Positions 22,980-35,473 are shown, counted from the first letter of the stretch. The stretch is DNA of 64,000 nt from Gaeumannomyces sp. JS-464 (GCA_002197995.1 NGZR01000006.1:2345001-2409000), one strand, 5' to 3'. The notes: generated by a model from the letters alone, not told the origin. Translations and numbers: made by a program.

Positions 22980-25900
22980 TTTTTCGCGAGCCCGAAACTT
23001 TAAACACCGACGTTAAATGGACCGAAACGGTTAAAACTTTAAAATAGCCGAGTTTTAAAATAAGCAAAAAGTTTAAACGGCGCGACTTTTGCATTTATAA
23101 TTCGTAAAAGCCAAATAAGCTAAAAAAACCAACGCGCTTTTACACCTTTTAACGTTTCGAAATGTTTTTAAAACGTAAAGGTTTTAAATACCCGGATAGC
23201 CGTTATGTTATGCTATTTTAGCAAACGAAATAACGGTTAACCTTTGTTATAATTTAACGATTAATAGGAAATTAAATATGCGAAATACGGTTTAACGATA
23301 TAAACGAACTAGGAAAAGCTGTGCTAAACTTCGAAAACCACCCTAATATTAACTTAAAACACCCCGAACATTTGCACCTTTTTTAAGCAAAATGCATACA
23401 TAAAAAATGCAAATTTCACTTACGATTTAAGCTTAAACACGGTTTTTTCCCACGAAAAATAAAAAGCGAGCTTAAAATTAAGCCCCGTTTAGCATTTTAA
23501 TTATTACGATAAAAATTAACCCGGATAAGCAAATTTACCGCAGTTTTTAAACTTAGCGAACGGTACCCGATATTATGCGTTATTAAAATGCTCGATTAAA
23601 AAAAGTGCGAAATTGCGAAATGCAAAAAGCATATGGCATAAAAAGCGAAAGTTTAACATTAAAAAATTGCGCGAGCGTACGTACCGTTTAACCGAATAAA
23701 AAACGAACGTACGGTATTCGTTCTTTTTATTAAAAAATTAAAAAAACCACTCGAGCGGAAAGCACGAAATGGAAAACGAAAATTAATAAAAACTTTCGCA
23801 ATAGTAAAATCGAATCGACCGTACGATTTACTAACATTTCGAATGGAATATTAAGGGAAAAAAATTACGGTAATAATCGATTGCGAAATATAAAGCGATT
23901 ATATATCGCTATAAACGGTTAAACGGTATAAAATTTTTACAAAACGAAAATATTAACCGTATTAATTAAAAACGGTCGAAAAAATACTTATCGCTTATAA
24001 TAAGGGATAAATCGACCGGGAAATACAATTAATAACATTACGCACCCGGAATGGGGAAAACGGTATTATTATATTAAACGAGCTAAATATAAAAAAAGGA
24101 AACGTTATTTTCGGGATTTTTTAACTTAAAAAAAATAATTTACGGATAAATTAAACTACCGGCCAAATTTAATAAAGAAAGCTACGAGTAATTAAAACGG
24201 TTTACTAATTACGAACTTTAAACCGTAAATATAAAAAGCAATAAAAAAAGGTTATAACGGTAATAAAATTTAGCAATCCACTTTCGCATTTAATATTGGC
24301 GAATATACGATTATTTAAAATGGAAAGCGATTAAAACGACGTAATTAACATTAAAAAACGGCTTGCGAATGTTTTATAAAAATATTATAAATACGAAAAG
24401 TTATTTAAGAAAAACCTAAAAACGGTATTTCCTAAATATAAACCGTTCGATTTTAAAATTAAGTTTAAACTAAATACGCGCAATTTAAATACCAAAAGTT
24501 GTATTAGTTAGCCCCCGATAATAGGAGGTGTTAAAAATAACTAGAAAAAAACTTACGAAAAGGGCATATTAAACCCTCCGATTTTTTAATAGGATACGGG
24601 ATTTTATAAAAAAAAAAAAAAAAAACGGAGCGAATATGCATTAATTACGCTTATTAAACGAAGCTACGGTTAAAAATCGGTATTTTTGCTTTTTATCGAT
24701 AAATTGCGAAATAAGCTTGGTAAAACTTAATATTTTACGGTTTTAAACTTACGAAAAGCTTATAACTTAATACGGATTAAAAAAGGTTAAAAATGGTTAA
24801 TGGCTTTTGGAATGCGGTTTGGATGTTACGAATTTTTAATAATAACCTTTAGGCTTATTAACGCATTAATTACGTTCCAAAAGATAATTAACCATATATT
24901 ACGAAAGTACTTTAACGTTTTCGCTTTTGCGTATTTGGATAATATCCTAATTTTTTCGGAAATAATAAAAAAGTATAAGCAGCACGTATATAAGGTATTT
25001 TAAAAGCTATTTAATGCAAAGCTTTTCGTTAAGCTTAAAAAATGCGAATGGCATATATAAAAAGTTACTTTTTAAAGTTTGTAATTATACCCGAATAAAT
25101 TTGCATAAACTTTAAAAAAGTTAAAAAAGTTAAAAAGTGGCTTATAGTTAAAAACGTTACAAAAGTACAAAGGTTTTTAGGTTTTTTAAACTTTTATAAA
25201 CGGTTTATCCGTAGTTATAATAAAATCGTTATACTAATTACGAACTTTATTAAAAACAATTACCAATTTTATTAGGAAGGATAAAAATAAAAAGCTTTTA
25301 AGCAGTTACGAAACGCCGCAATAAGTAAATTAATGTTAGCGCTTTTAAATTTAAAAAAACCCTTTAAAGTTAAAACCGACGCGTTAAATTACGCGATCGG
25401 CGTTAATTCGGATAACGAAACGATTAAAAACGGTTGCACTTTTATGCGTTCTTTTCGCAAAAATTAAATAAACTTAAATTAAATTACCAAATTTACGATA
25501 AAAAACTTTTGGCGATTATCCGAGCATTTAAAAAATGGTAACCATACTTTTATAAAGTTAAGCATTAAGTTATAATATATATAATATAAAATTTAACATA
25601 TTTTACTATTAGCAAAATTAAATAAACGATAAATTCGTTAAAGCGAATTTTTGCAAAATTACGATATTCGGATCGAATACCGGAAAAGGTCGGAAAACGG
25701 CCGGGGATGCTTTAAACCGACGACCGAATTATTAGGTTATAATATTTAAAAAAATACGGGTAATTTTAACGGAAGGACTAAACGGATTTTTAATCCCGGT
25801 ATAAAAAATACTCGCTAAAACGGTTCGATTGGGAAAAGTTTAAACTTTAAAAAAAATTTAACAAATTTATAGCCAGCTGGTATACGGCTATTAAAGCGTA

Positions 25901-27090
25901 AAAAAAACGTGAAAACGGTTGCAATAATATTACGAGTTTATAAAAATTCGAGCTAAAATACAAAACGTAATAAAAAATTGCGAAAATTATGCTAAAAATA
26001 AAGCTAACAGGTATAAACCGTACGGGTTATTACAACTTTTGCCAGCACTAAACGGAATATGGCAAAAAGTTATTATAAATTTCGTTATTAAACTTCCTTA
26101 ATTTAAAAAACCGATAACCGGAGTAAAATACGATAATGTATTAGTAATAATAAATAGGTTTACTAAATACGCTTTATTTTTACCGTATAAAAAAAGCAGC
26201 GACGCTATTAAGTTAACGTACGTTTTTATTAGGCACGTAATAGCGGAATACGGTACGCCGAACCGTTTAATTACGGATAAAAATAAGCTATTTACAAGCA
26301 AGTTTTGGAAAAAGCTTACGGCTTTGTTAAAAGCTAAACACTTTTTATTTACGGTTTACCACTTTTAAATAAATGGATAAATAAAACGGACGAATTAAAC
26401 TATAAGCAGTATTTACGTTATTACGTTAATTATAAATAAAATAACTGGGTATAATTATTCTTTATAGCTTAATTCGCTTACAATAATTTAATTTATAAAA
26501 GCATAAAAATTATACCGTTTTACGCGAATTACGGGTTTACGCTTATAGCGTATAAAAAACCTAAGGCAAAAAAACATGCTTTAATAGCGGAAATATAAGT
26601 AACGAAGCTTATTAAATTATATAAACACTTTTAAATAAAGCTAAAAAAATTACGGCACGCATAGCTATTTAAACAAACAAAAAAAAATCGAAAAACCGAC
26701 TTTTAAAAAAGGGGATAGCGTTTATTTTTTTCGACGAAATATTAAAACAAAACGACCGAGCGATAAGCTAAACCATAAAAAATTAAAACCGTTTAAGGTA
26801 TTAAAAAGGTTTCGGATATAAATTACAAAATTCCGATTACCGCTAATTATAAAATCCCACCCGGTTTTTATATTTCCTTATTTAAACTAATATTACCGGG
26901 CTTTAAAAGTAACGAATTAATGGAAATCGACCCAAAATAAAAGTATAAAATCGAAAAGATTTTAAATTATAAGTTAAAAAATAAGCTTAAAAAGTACTTA
27001 ATTAAATGGAAAAGGTACGGTTACGAGGAAAACACTTGGAAAAAAGGAATTAACCTTGTAAATTGCTAAAAAGCTTTAACGGAATACCGG
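22980..27090 (+). pseudogene. pol of element B: RT, RNase H, integrase, chromodomain
   Basis: Plus strand. The RT box FAYLDNILIFSEI is at 24927-24965; the second catalytic Asp has become Asn. RNase H with DALNYAIGVNSDNETI lies near 25380-25425. The integrase core is near 26150-26350 (RFTKYALFLPYKKSSDAIKL, YGTPNRLITDKNKLF). The chromodomain near 26945-27060 reads KYKIEKILNYKLKN then LIKWKRYGYEENTW, the clearest chromodomain in the family. Dead by stops and by loss of an active-site Asp. Confidence 0.85.
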
Positions 27091-27174
27091 TAAAAGCACT
27101 TATAAGGAGGTTAATAAAAGCAAAAGTAATTAGGAAACCAATCGGCGAAAACTCGACAATTAGGTTCCTAGCAA

Positions 27175-27245
27175 TGGTCGTATTAAAATTCGAACCCAAA
27201 ACTTTGGCAAAAAAACTAAAGCTATACTTAATGCGTTATAAAACC
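27175..27245 (-). tRNA. tRNA-like sequence in element B (antisense, strongly decayed)
   Basis: The minus strand reads ggttttataacgcatt, then a T-rich middle, then tttgggttcgaattttaat and acgacc. It aligns position by position with the copies at 10252-10326 and 12683-12755. The T-loop ttcgaat is intact; the stem is damaged by C-to-T changes. Confidence 0.45.
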
Positions 27246-27319
27246 TAAAAGAAGTTATTAAAAAAATTACGATTTACCACGGTTAAAAAAAGCAAACAGG
27301 TTTAAGTTAGGATTAACCT

Positions 27320-27853
27320 CGAATGCTTGCTAATCGAGGGAAACGGTAAAAGTTACGAACGGCTTAGGTTACGAAGCAGTTTAACGGGCCTCCCGGTCGG
27401 CCTTTTCCCGCTCGATACGCTTTAGTTCTTCCATTAAGTTAATACCACGGCGCACCGCGCGCATTATCTTTTTTAACCACATCCGTTTTTATTTCCGAAA
27501 ACGGAAAACTTTTTTTTCCGCCTTTTCCAATTTAGCTTTAAATTTAAAATGCTGCACCACGATATTTCGAAGCTTTATAAGCGAAAGCCCCAAAATGTCG
27601 CACCCCGATCGGTTAATCCGAAGGCATTTTATATATCGGGATAAGTTTTAAAAAAAAGCTTTACATTTTTTACGTTTTAAAACCTCGTAATAGTAAAAAT
27701 AGGAAAGCATTTCGACGGAATAAAAAAAGATAATCGTTAAAAGCTTTTTACAATTAACGGTTTTTTTCGCAAAAGGACGTTTCCGCACCCGACCAAACAT
27801 CCGGTTAAAGTAAAAGGGGATAGGAAATGGTAAAGGAAAAAAGTACTTACCAT
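27320..27853 (-). pseudogene. Antisense accessory gene of family 1, copy in element B
   Basis: The minus strand has ATG at 27853 followed directly by gtaagt, then a pyrimidine-rich stretch ending ttaaccggatg near 27806. It continues MFGRVRKRPFAKKTVNCKKL, then YEVLKRKKCKAFF near 27650-27690. The C-terminal basic part lies at about 27330-27560. Same gene as at 10420-10929, 12024-12640 and 60127-60740. Confidence 0.55.
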
Positions 27854-27914
27854 TAATAAAAAGCGGGGCGATAAAACATAATTAAAAGGATTTGGCTTAA
27901 AAAGGGAAACCTAA

Positions 27915-28357
27915 TATTACGACTAGCATGTAAGCCGCAGGATAACAAAACGGGAAGGGCTTTAAGTGGTGCCCCACCCCGCATTAGGATACGTGGAGTT
28001 ACGTAACTTAAAAGGGATTTGTGGATTTGTAATAAAATAACAAATTTAAAAGGGATTTATAAATTTGTAATAAAGTAACAAATTTAAAAGGGATTTATGG
28101 ATTTGCGGTAAAGTTATAAATTTAAAAGAATTATTAAAACAAATAGCGTATATATAAAAAATGGGTTTTCGATTATTTTAGGAAGTTTTAACTAAGGTTT
28201 CGGTATTAGTTAATTTAAGTTAGCTTTTAAGCATCTTTTAAAGCAAGCAATTAAATTATCCTTTTAAGTTACGTGTTCCCTTGTTAACCAGATTAAAAAT
28301 ATTATCCTTTCCACTTTCGAAGTGCTTTACTTTAAAAGCAAACCTTTAATTGTAACA
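27915..28357 (+). repeat. 3' LTR of element B
   Basis: 443 bp, starting TATTACGACT (RIP-altered TGTTACGACC) and ending TTGTAACA. It has three U3 hairpin repeats (28010-28125). TATTA duplication follows. Confidence 0.9.
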
Positions 28358-28362
28358 TATTA

Positions 28363-29144
28363 GTAAATTAACTTAAAGTTAAGCTAATTTTAAGCTTTTT
28401 AATTTAATTTCACGTATTTTAACAAGGACTTTAAAATGCAGCTATTTAGCGTTCTTATAGGTATTAAAGCACTATTATATTAATTAACCCAATAGGCTTG
28501 TTTAAACGTGCGTATTAACCGCTTTAATGTTTTTACCGCGAAAGTACGTTATAAAGTAGGTTATAAACTGCCTTAACCAAAGTGTGGCTTTTACAACGCT
28601 GTATAATAATTTAAGCAACGTTACCCCCGCAATTAAGGAATTTAATAGGTTGGTAAGCGGCTTTTACAAACGGCCTAATATTTACATACAGTAAAAACCC
28701 TTTATTTATTGCTTTTAAAAGTGCCGTAAATAAAGTGTTATTTATTAAAAGTACGCAGTTGGCAAACCCCGTTTTAACACCCGAAAGTGGGCTAAAAAGG
28801 AACTAATTAAAAGCTTTTTTCAGCATTGCAAACCCCGTTTTTGCATTTCGAAAAGTGTTTAAAAAGGAACTAATAGCGCTGGTAACCTTTTAACGTACAG
28901 CGCTTTTAATAGCTAGGCCACCTTTTACGTTGCACTTCGAAATACAAACTTGGATATTTATATAGCGCTTTTAAACGCTAATTGCTCCAATTGCTATTTA
29001 AGTGCCCCTAAGCACTTTTTTAGGTTTTTTTTTATATTTAAGCGCTGCTTTAACGCCGTTTAAATAATTTAGTTAAACGCGACCTTAACGCCGCTTAAGT
29101 TTTTAAAGGTATTTATAAAGCGCTTCGCAACGCTAATAAGCCAC
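28363..29144. other. Unassigned stretch, no gene seen
   Basis: No coding frame is recognised on either strand. A pair of related segments (28768-28812 and 28833-28876) share caaaccccgttt...aaaaaggaactaat. CA and TG dinucleotides are commoner than in the flanking gypsy elements, so RIP is weaker here. The first part could be the far end of the copia element interrupted by B, but I have no direct evidence. Confidence 0.4.
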
Positions 29145-29330
29145 TTTCCTCGAATTTACCAATTTTTAGCATTACGCTATTAATGCACACTGCCAAATTG
29201 CATACAAATCCTTAACACCCGCTAATTTATCAACTTAATATTAATAACACGCCCGTTAACAGCGCTAGCGACGGCACTATGCCGTTGCTAACGGCCCCCT
29301 TTTAGCTAACAAAGTGGCGCACGCTTTTTT
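29145..29330 (+). repeat. Fragment matching the repeat unit at the 5' end of LINE L3
   Basis: This is the reverse complement of the 3' half of the tandem units at 50885-51661. Shared blocks include cctcgaattta, gtgcacac..., gcatacaaatccttaac and gccgttgctaacggcccc. If those units are the LINE 5' leader, this is the 5' end of another plus-strand LINE copy or derivative. Confidence 0.6.
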
Positions 29331-29340
29331 TCGGGGACCT

Positions 29341-29672
29341 TTACCTTCCCTTTAAAAAAATTTCCTATCGGACTTATTATTAATAACCGATAAAAAAGCC
29401 CGGTTATTTTTGGTATACGGCTTATTAAAATAGCTGGGAAGCATTATTAAGGCATTAACAAGCCATTTAGCTTGTTTTGCTCGCGTTTTCCAACTTTTTT
29501 TAAAACCTTCCCCCGAAAAAATCTTCCTATCGGACCCATTGTTAATAGCCGCTAAGGAAACCCGGCCATTTTAATATTGCGGGCTACCAAAATGAGCCGG
29601 ATGCATAACAGGTTTTAACAAGCCATTTAGCCCTGTTTAAACCGCGTTTTCCAACTCCTTTTAATAACGACG
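29341..29672. repeat. Tandem direct repeat, two units of about 165 bp
   Basis: Unit 1 (29341-29509) and unit 2 (29510-29672) share tcctatcgga, the run from ttaataaccg to cccggttattt / cccggccatttt, gcattaacaagccatttag / gttttaacaagccatttag, and cgcgttttccaact. Most differences are C-to-T or G-to-A. No coding capacity is recognised. Confidence 0.7.
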
Positions 29673-29684
29673 TCGGCAACGCAA

Positions 29685-30160
29685 TGTTACGACCAGCATG
29701 CAAGCTTTAAGGCAGTAAGACGGGAAAAGGCCCAAATAGTGCCTTTGTCCCGCACTAAAACACGTGCAATTACGTAACCCAAAAAGGATTTATAGATTTG
29801 TGGTAGCTAAAAACAAAGCGACAAATCCAAAAAGGATTTGTGGATTTGCGATAGCTAAAAGACAAAGCGATAAATCCAAAAGGGATTTATAAATTTGTGG
29901 TAAGCCAAAAACAAAGCCACAAATCCAAAAAACTACTAAAAAAAGGCAGTGTGTATATAAAAGATGGATTTCCTATTGTTTTAAATAGTTTTAACTAAGG
30001 CTTCGGCATTAGTTAACTTAAGTTAGCTTTTAAGCATCCCCTAAGGCAAGCAATTAAATTGTCCTTTTAAGTTACGTGATCCCCTATTAACCAAATTAGT
30101 AATATTATCCTTCCCTCCCCCGAAGTGCCCTACTTTAAAAGCAAACCCCTAATTGTAAAA
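29685..30160 (+). repeat. Solo LTR of gypsy family 1
   Basis: 476 bp, starting TGTTACGACCAGCATGC and ending AATTGTAAAA, with a perfect duplication CGCAA on both sides (29680-29684 and 30161-30165). No internal gypsy sequence follows, so the element was lost by LTR-LTR recombination. Its U3 repeats are of a longer type, about 48 bp, three copies (29782-29928). It is less RIP-damaged than the full elements. Confidence 0.9.
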
Positions 30161-30165
30161 CGCAA

Positions 30166-30700
30166 CTAGGCCAAAAAAGCAGAAAAAGTAAGCTAGCAAA
30201 AGTTCGGGGTGCTTATTACCAGCTAATAGGAAAGCTTACACACTATCGCTTAAAGCGCGCTTTGCGCGCGCTAAACTTTAATAATCGAATTGCTTTAACC
30301 TCCGCGCACATTAGCTAAACCGCTTTTTAATTTCCCTATCGCTTTCGTTTCGCGAACTTACGAACCGAACGATGCCGAAAGCATAAAAAGATTGCAGGCC
30401 GGAAAGCAATTAAAACATATTTAAACGAAAACCGGCCCGGCCGCCGCCGTCCCCCGCTATTTTAGCGACTTTTTCCTCCGCTATCCTCGCGACTCCTTTT
30501 CGGTCGACCGTATCCTAACGATACGTACAGCGCAAATTTGGCCTATTATATAGCACGCACGCGCAAAATTTTTAAAATTTAACGCGGTTTTGTTTGCTAA
30601 TCGTATCGTGTATAAGTTATCCCACGCTGGCAAACCGCGCAACCTATCGTTTAATACGCGGAAAGGAAAAACACATACGGAGCATATTAGTTGGGAATAA
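30166..30700. other. Unassigned stretch, no gene seen
   Basis: No coding frame is recognised. It contains a short palindromic part around 30254-30275 (gcgcgctttgcgcgcgc) and a GC-rich patch near 30430-30460. It separates the solo LTR from the LINE 3' fragment L0 and may be part of the same insertion as L0. Confidence 0.4.
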
Positions 30701-30704
30701 GCCT

Positions 30705-31103
30705 TTTAACCCCCGAACTTTCTTTTTTTAGCCGGGCTTCGGGGGGGGGGGGGGGGGGGGGGGCGGGGATTATAGCGGCACCTTCCCAACTAAACCCGGC
30801 CTTACTTTTTTTCCAGCACCTTGCCGGCCGACTGCTTCCATTACCATTAATAGCAGCGCTTATAACGCTTTAGCGTTTATCGCCCTTTTGCCGATTACCC
30901 GCTTACTAATAAAAAGCGCCGGAATGCGGCCCGAACTCCGTATGCTTTCGGGTTTAAAACTTGTTAGCCGCTTAATAGCAACATGTAGTTTAATGTTAAG
31001 CTTAAATAGCGCTAGCACGTTATATGCCCCTCGGGAGGCAAGAACTGGTAAATTCCGACTTTGCTGACGTTAAATATACTACTTACTTACTTACTTATAT
31101 AAA
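30705..31103 (+). mobile_element. LINE 3' end fragment (L0)
   Basis: This matches the 3' untranslated ends of L1 (35560-35786), L2 and L3. Common blocks are gccgattacccgctcac-like, gcgccggaat, ttgttagccgc, gctagcacg and gacgttaaatata. It ends in a short-repeat tail (ttac)n at 31078-31101 instead of poly(A). A run of 23 G lies at 30741-30763. It is directly followed by the 5'-truncated copy L1. Confidence 0.7.
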
Positions 31104-31639
31104 CCGTAACCACCGCAGCCGCTACGGCGCTACCGCTAACACCGATAACAACCGCCGCTATTAACGGCGGCCCCGCCGCCCCGCTACCGCCGGGGCATGC
31201 CCGCAAACGGGTTAGCGGCCCGACTAATAACTTTACTTCGGTAAGCTACCCCGGCCCCGAAAGGGCGCTTAGTACGGCTGATAAAAAAAGGCATTGTGCA
31301 AAAAAAAGTTAGGGTTAGCTCTAAAACTAATACGAGGTATTAGCAACTATGGAGCTGGGTTTTTTCGAGCCGGATAAAGGCACCGAAGTAAACGGAATCG
31401 CCCTGGAAAACGCTTTGAAAAACGCCCTGGAAAGCGCCGGCGTACCCCCCGGCTAACAACCCCAAAGCCAAACCCCTTAATACATTACCGCCATTTTACA
31501 TATGCTAAAAGCCAACCGGATAATAGCATATGGGAATAGGGCCAGCGCCCGGGGCTTCGCCCCGAACGTTACCGGGCTTTAACCGCCGCTTAAGCGAACG
31601 TTCGTCGTAATTGGGCAGCGGCGGTAATTTTACTCCAAT

Positions 31640-34600
31640 TATGTTAAAGCCGGAAAATCGACGTAGTATTAATGCAAAAAGCCTCCAGCGTTTAAAAAGG
31701 GAAGCTTATAATATGCACCCACTTGTTATACAAGCTGTTTACCCCGGTAAATAGTTAGCACGACCATTAAACCAGGCTTTAGGTAATAACTTACGTACGA
31801 AAAGACCTAAAGCTTCGGCTAGTTGCGGATAGGCCGGCAAACAACACGCGAAATATTTTTTGGCTCGCTATTTCCAAATACATCTTCGTTAACGTATATA
31901 GGCTTCCAAAAAACCCTTTAAAACCTTGTTTAAACTTGCTATTACGTTAGCGCCTAATAACGAAATGCATCGTAATTAGGGACTTTAACGCTTCGTTCCC
32001 AGCATGGGACCCGGCCCGAGGTAATAGGAATAAAAGCAAAAAGATAGCCCAATAGGCTAATCTTTGCAACCTTTTTACTTATGCACTTAAGTAAGCCTAT
32101 GCACGATAAAAAAAGTGTGTTAAACTTTACTTTTTCCAACGCCCCGCTAGTAACAGCGGAAATTAACCCTACGCTAGCAACCAACTCGAATTATTGTATA
32201 ATACGGATCGAAATCCCTTACCTTAATAACGCCACCCCGAACTGCCAGCGTATTACGCTTCCCGACGATAAACTACTAATATTTACGAACGTGGTAACAG
32301 TCGGGGCCGGCAGTTTGCCGCTATTAACGGGTTTTAAAACCGGCATTTTACCGGAATTTAAAAACTCGCACGTTACAAATTACTTGGATAAAGCAGCCGA
32401 AGCTTTAATAAACCTGCTAAAAAGTGCGCTAACCACTATCGGTAAAAAGCTTAAAGCTAAAAGTATAAGCCAACCGTAGTGGAACGAAAAGTGTGCTACC
32501 GCATAGCGGGACCTGGCAAAAGCCACGGCGGGGGGCGGCCCGGTACGGCCGAGGCCCACGCGTTGGAAGCAGCGGTTCGGGCAGCCAAAAATAGCATTAG
32601 GCTAACGTGCTGGAAAAAATCGATTTCCCGGCAGCGTTATACCGTGCTGTAAAATGGCATAAGCTTACGCCCGTTATACGGCTCCCCCTGTTAAATATCG
32701 ACGGGGAGGTTGTCGTAACGCTAAAAAATAAAGCGGAAGCGTTAGGCTGGAAAATCCTCCGTAGGTTTACGGCGAAGGACGACCTATACGAGGATCCGTT
32801 ACGTTAGGGGGCTTTTTAAAAAATTGCACAACTCCCGTAAAACCTTTACGTCTCGTTAAAGGAGTGCCGGAAATGCACTATTGGCACGGCAAATACGGCC
32901 CCGGGCATCGACTTCCTATTAATTAGGCTATTAACGGCGGCATGGCCGGCAATAGGGGAATACGTTAAAGCCCTTTTTAAAGCATGCCTAAAAGCCGGGC
33001 ACCACTTAAACCTTTTCCGTATAGCGGAAATAGTTATGCTATAAAAGCCAACAAATCAAATATAACGGATCCGAAATCCTACCGCTAAATAACACTGCTT
33101 TCGTGCTTAAAAAAAAGGGCTAAAACGTTTAATGGCCTCGCGGATGGCGTCCTCGCGTTATAACATGGGCTAATAGCCTCGTAACACGCTAAAGCGACTT
33201 TTAAAAAGCCGCCACCGATTTAACGGCATGCGTGGCCTACGAGGGGAAACGCGCATTTTAAAGCCATAAAGCCGCCGCTTTCGTTACAATGGACGTATAA
33301 AAGGCGTTCGACGCCGCACTTCGCTGGAAGCTTTTCCGGAAACTGCTAAATTAAAGATAAAATTAACGTTAATACGCTAAGTATTATCCTTTGCAAGGGA
33401 TAGGCTAGTTTAAATGCGTTTAAAAAACGCTACGGCAACCCTTTTTTTCCCCGGACTGCGGGCTACCTTAAGGGTTACCGGCTTTACCGGTTTTATTTAT
33501 GCTATATATGGCTAAAATCTTACCTAAAGCGAAAGTAGTAAGGTATGAATATAGGTATATGCGTAACGGGCAACTCCCTAAAGGAGTGCTCCCGCAAAGC
33601 AAAGGCAACGGTAACGGAAATCCTACGTTAAGGTAAAACTAACAAAGTTGCTTTTAACCCGGGAAAATGCGAACTTATGCATTTTTTCAAGCAAAAAGAA
33701 ACCCTATAACCCCGGCGGTTAAAACCGAAAGCTTAACCATATAATAAGCTGCAAAAGGCTTTAAAAGCCCGGCAACTTTACGATAATTAGGCGTTTTTTT
33801 TCGACCAAAGGCTTAACTTCGGGCCGCACGTTAACAATAGGGTTATAAAAGCTTTAAACGTTGCCAACCACTTTTAAAAGCTTACCTATTCGGTTGGAAG
33901 GTTACCGGCGCAATCGGTACATAAAGCCGTTACGACGGTTATTATCCCAACAGCATTATACAGGGCCGAAGTGTGGTATAAGGGCAAAACCAAACCACAC
34001 CCGTATAAACCTGCATAATAACAATATAACCGTTAAAGCCACTTAATCGAACGGGTTAACAAAGCTTTAATTGCGTCCTTTCGGGCAATAGTACCAGCTT
34101 AAAAAACCATACCGATAAAAGCTTTGCATTACGAATCCGGCGTTCCAAACGCCGAGGCGCTTTTGGAACAAATTCGCCTCCGTTTTGCAGCTGGCATTAA
34201 CACGGTTCCGAAAGCCCACCTTTTAACCGCAGCGGTTAAGCCGACGATTAACGCCCGAAGGCTTAAAGCGGGCTTACCCGGCAAGCAAACGACCTGGTTG
34301 CAAAGTATAGTTAAACTCCTTCCGGCTTACACTCGCCCGGCTTACCTCCTTTATAAATATACGGGGTTTACTATGGCCACACAAGAAAAGTAAACAGCTG
34401 CTAAAGCATTTATAGCGTGGTTAAACACCCTTCCCTTTACGGACGTTATAGTTTATAGCGACGAGTTTAAAGCGGAAAACGAAGCAGTTAAATACGGTTG
34501 GGTAATATACCAAGCCGGTTAACGCAAACTTTCCGGGCACGGCAGGCTGGCGCACTTTGCCGAAGTATTCGACGGCGAGGCGGAAAGGGCCCGGATAAGC

Positions 34601-35285
34601 CTACGTAAAGCTATTTGGAACTTCCACAACTGCATTTACCACTTATGCCTTAATAACACCTTGGCGGCTAACGGCTTTTTAAGCACGGCCCTCGATAGTT
34701 CGCAAAAAGCTTTTAAAAAGGTCCATTACTTTATAAATAAACACCGGGTACACGTTTGTTAATCCCCGGGCCATATAGGAATCCCCGGAAACGAAAAAGC
34801 CGACGCCGAAGCAAAGCTTAGTACGGCTTTCCCGGTACTTTAATATGCTAAACTAACAATGGCCGGCGTTAAAGCTTTGGCTTAGAAAATAGCCCGGGAC
34901 GCCCGGAACGCTTAGTTCGAAAGTAACCTCCCGGAACGATATAAAACTATAGGCCTCCCGCCGATACCACAACGCTTACCCGACGCTTTGCAACTGCACC
35001 GAAAGGTATTGCAACGGCTAATAGCCGCACGCACAGGTTACGGGGACTTCGACTGGTACCACCGAAAATTTAAGCACAAGGACGATAACCCGTGCCGCTA
35101 TGGGAGAAACAAATCTCCCTCCCACCTGGTATTTTGCAAACTGGCAAAAGCTACGAAAAATAAATGGCCTATAACCGACCCCGCTTCGACCTTCGATAGG
35201 CCCGAGTATTGGAAACGGCTGTTATAAAAGCCTTTCCTTTTTAGTTCGTTCGTCGAAGCTATTAACTACTATATTATCGCCGGAC
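31640..35285 (+). pseudogene. LINE ORF2 of L1: endonuclease, reverse transcriptase, RNase H
   Basis: The C-terminal part of the endonuclease is open at 32081-32479 (SVLNFTFSNAPLVTAEINP). An RT linker is open at 32607-32807 (SxxALYRAVKWHKLTP, ILRRFTAKDDLYEDPLR). RT follows from about 32950, but its YADD region near 33530-33560 is damaged. RNase H reads VIVYSDEFKAENEAVKYGW near 34447-34503, then LRKAIWNFHNC and VC(stop)SPGHIGIPGNEKADAEAK near 34750-34815. A Cys/His C-terminal part is open at 34988-35227 (NPCRYGRNKSPSHLVFCK). This order is that of the Tad1/I-like fungal LINEs. The protein would nick DNA and reverse-transcribe its own RNA at the nick. Broken by stops and frameshifts. Confidence 0.8.
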
Positions 35286-35454
35286 GATAATAACAGGGCT
35301 AATAGCTTGCACATAACCTAACTACTTTCCCCTTTATCTTTTGCACTTGTTTCCTTTTTCCTAGCATGTACACCTTTCTTTTCGTACCACCCGGACTAAC
35401 AATAGGCTCGTTGGTCCCTCGCAACCCAGGCCGGGCACAAGGGCGGCCGTAAGG

Positions 35455-35473
35455 ACCCCCCCCCCCCCGCCTG
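35455..35473. repeat. C homopolymer in the LINE L1 3' region
   Basis: An uninterrupted run of C, about 13-14 bases, lies in the L1 3' untranslated region. The equivalent part of L0 holds a long G run. Confidence 0.7.

Larger units (their letters stand above)
21150..28357 (+). mobile_element. Ty3/gypsy LTR retrotransposon, family 1, element B (complete, RIP-degraded)
   Basis: LTRs lie at 21150-21630 and 27915-28357, with a perfect TATTA duplication (21145-21149 and 28358-28362). The internal order is as in element A, including the antisense accessory gene and tRNA-like sequence before the 3' LTR. RIP damage is heavier than in A: the RT box reads FAYLDNI. Confidence 0.92.

Noticed and set aside
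32081..32479. Independent small host gene
   Set aside because: The 132-codon frame is the C-terminal part of the LINE endonuclease; the same protein appears at 48288-48614 in another copy.
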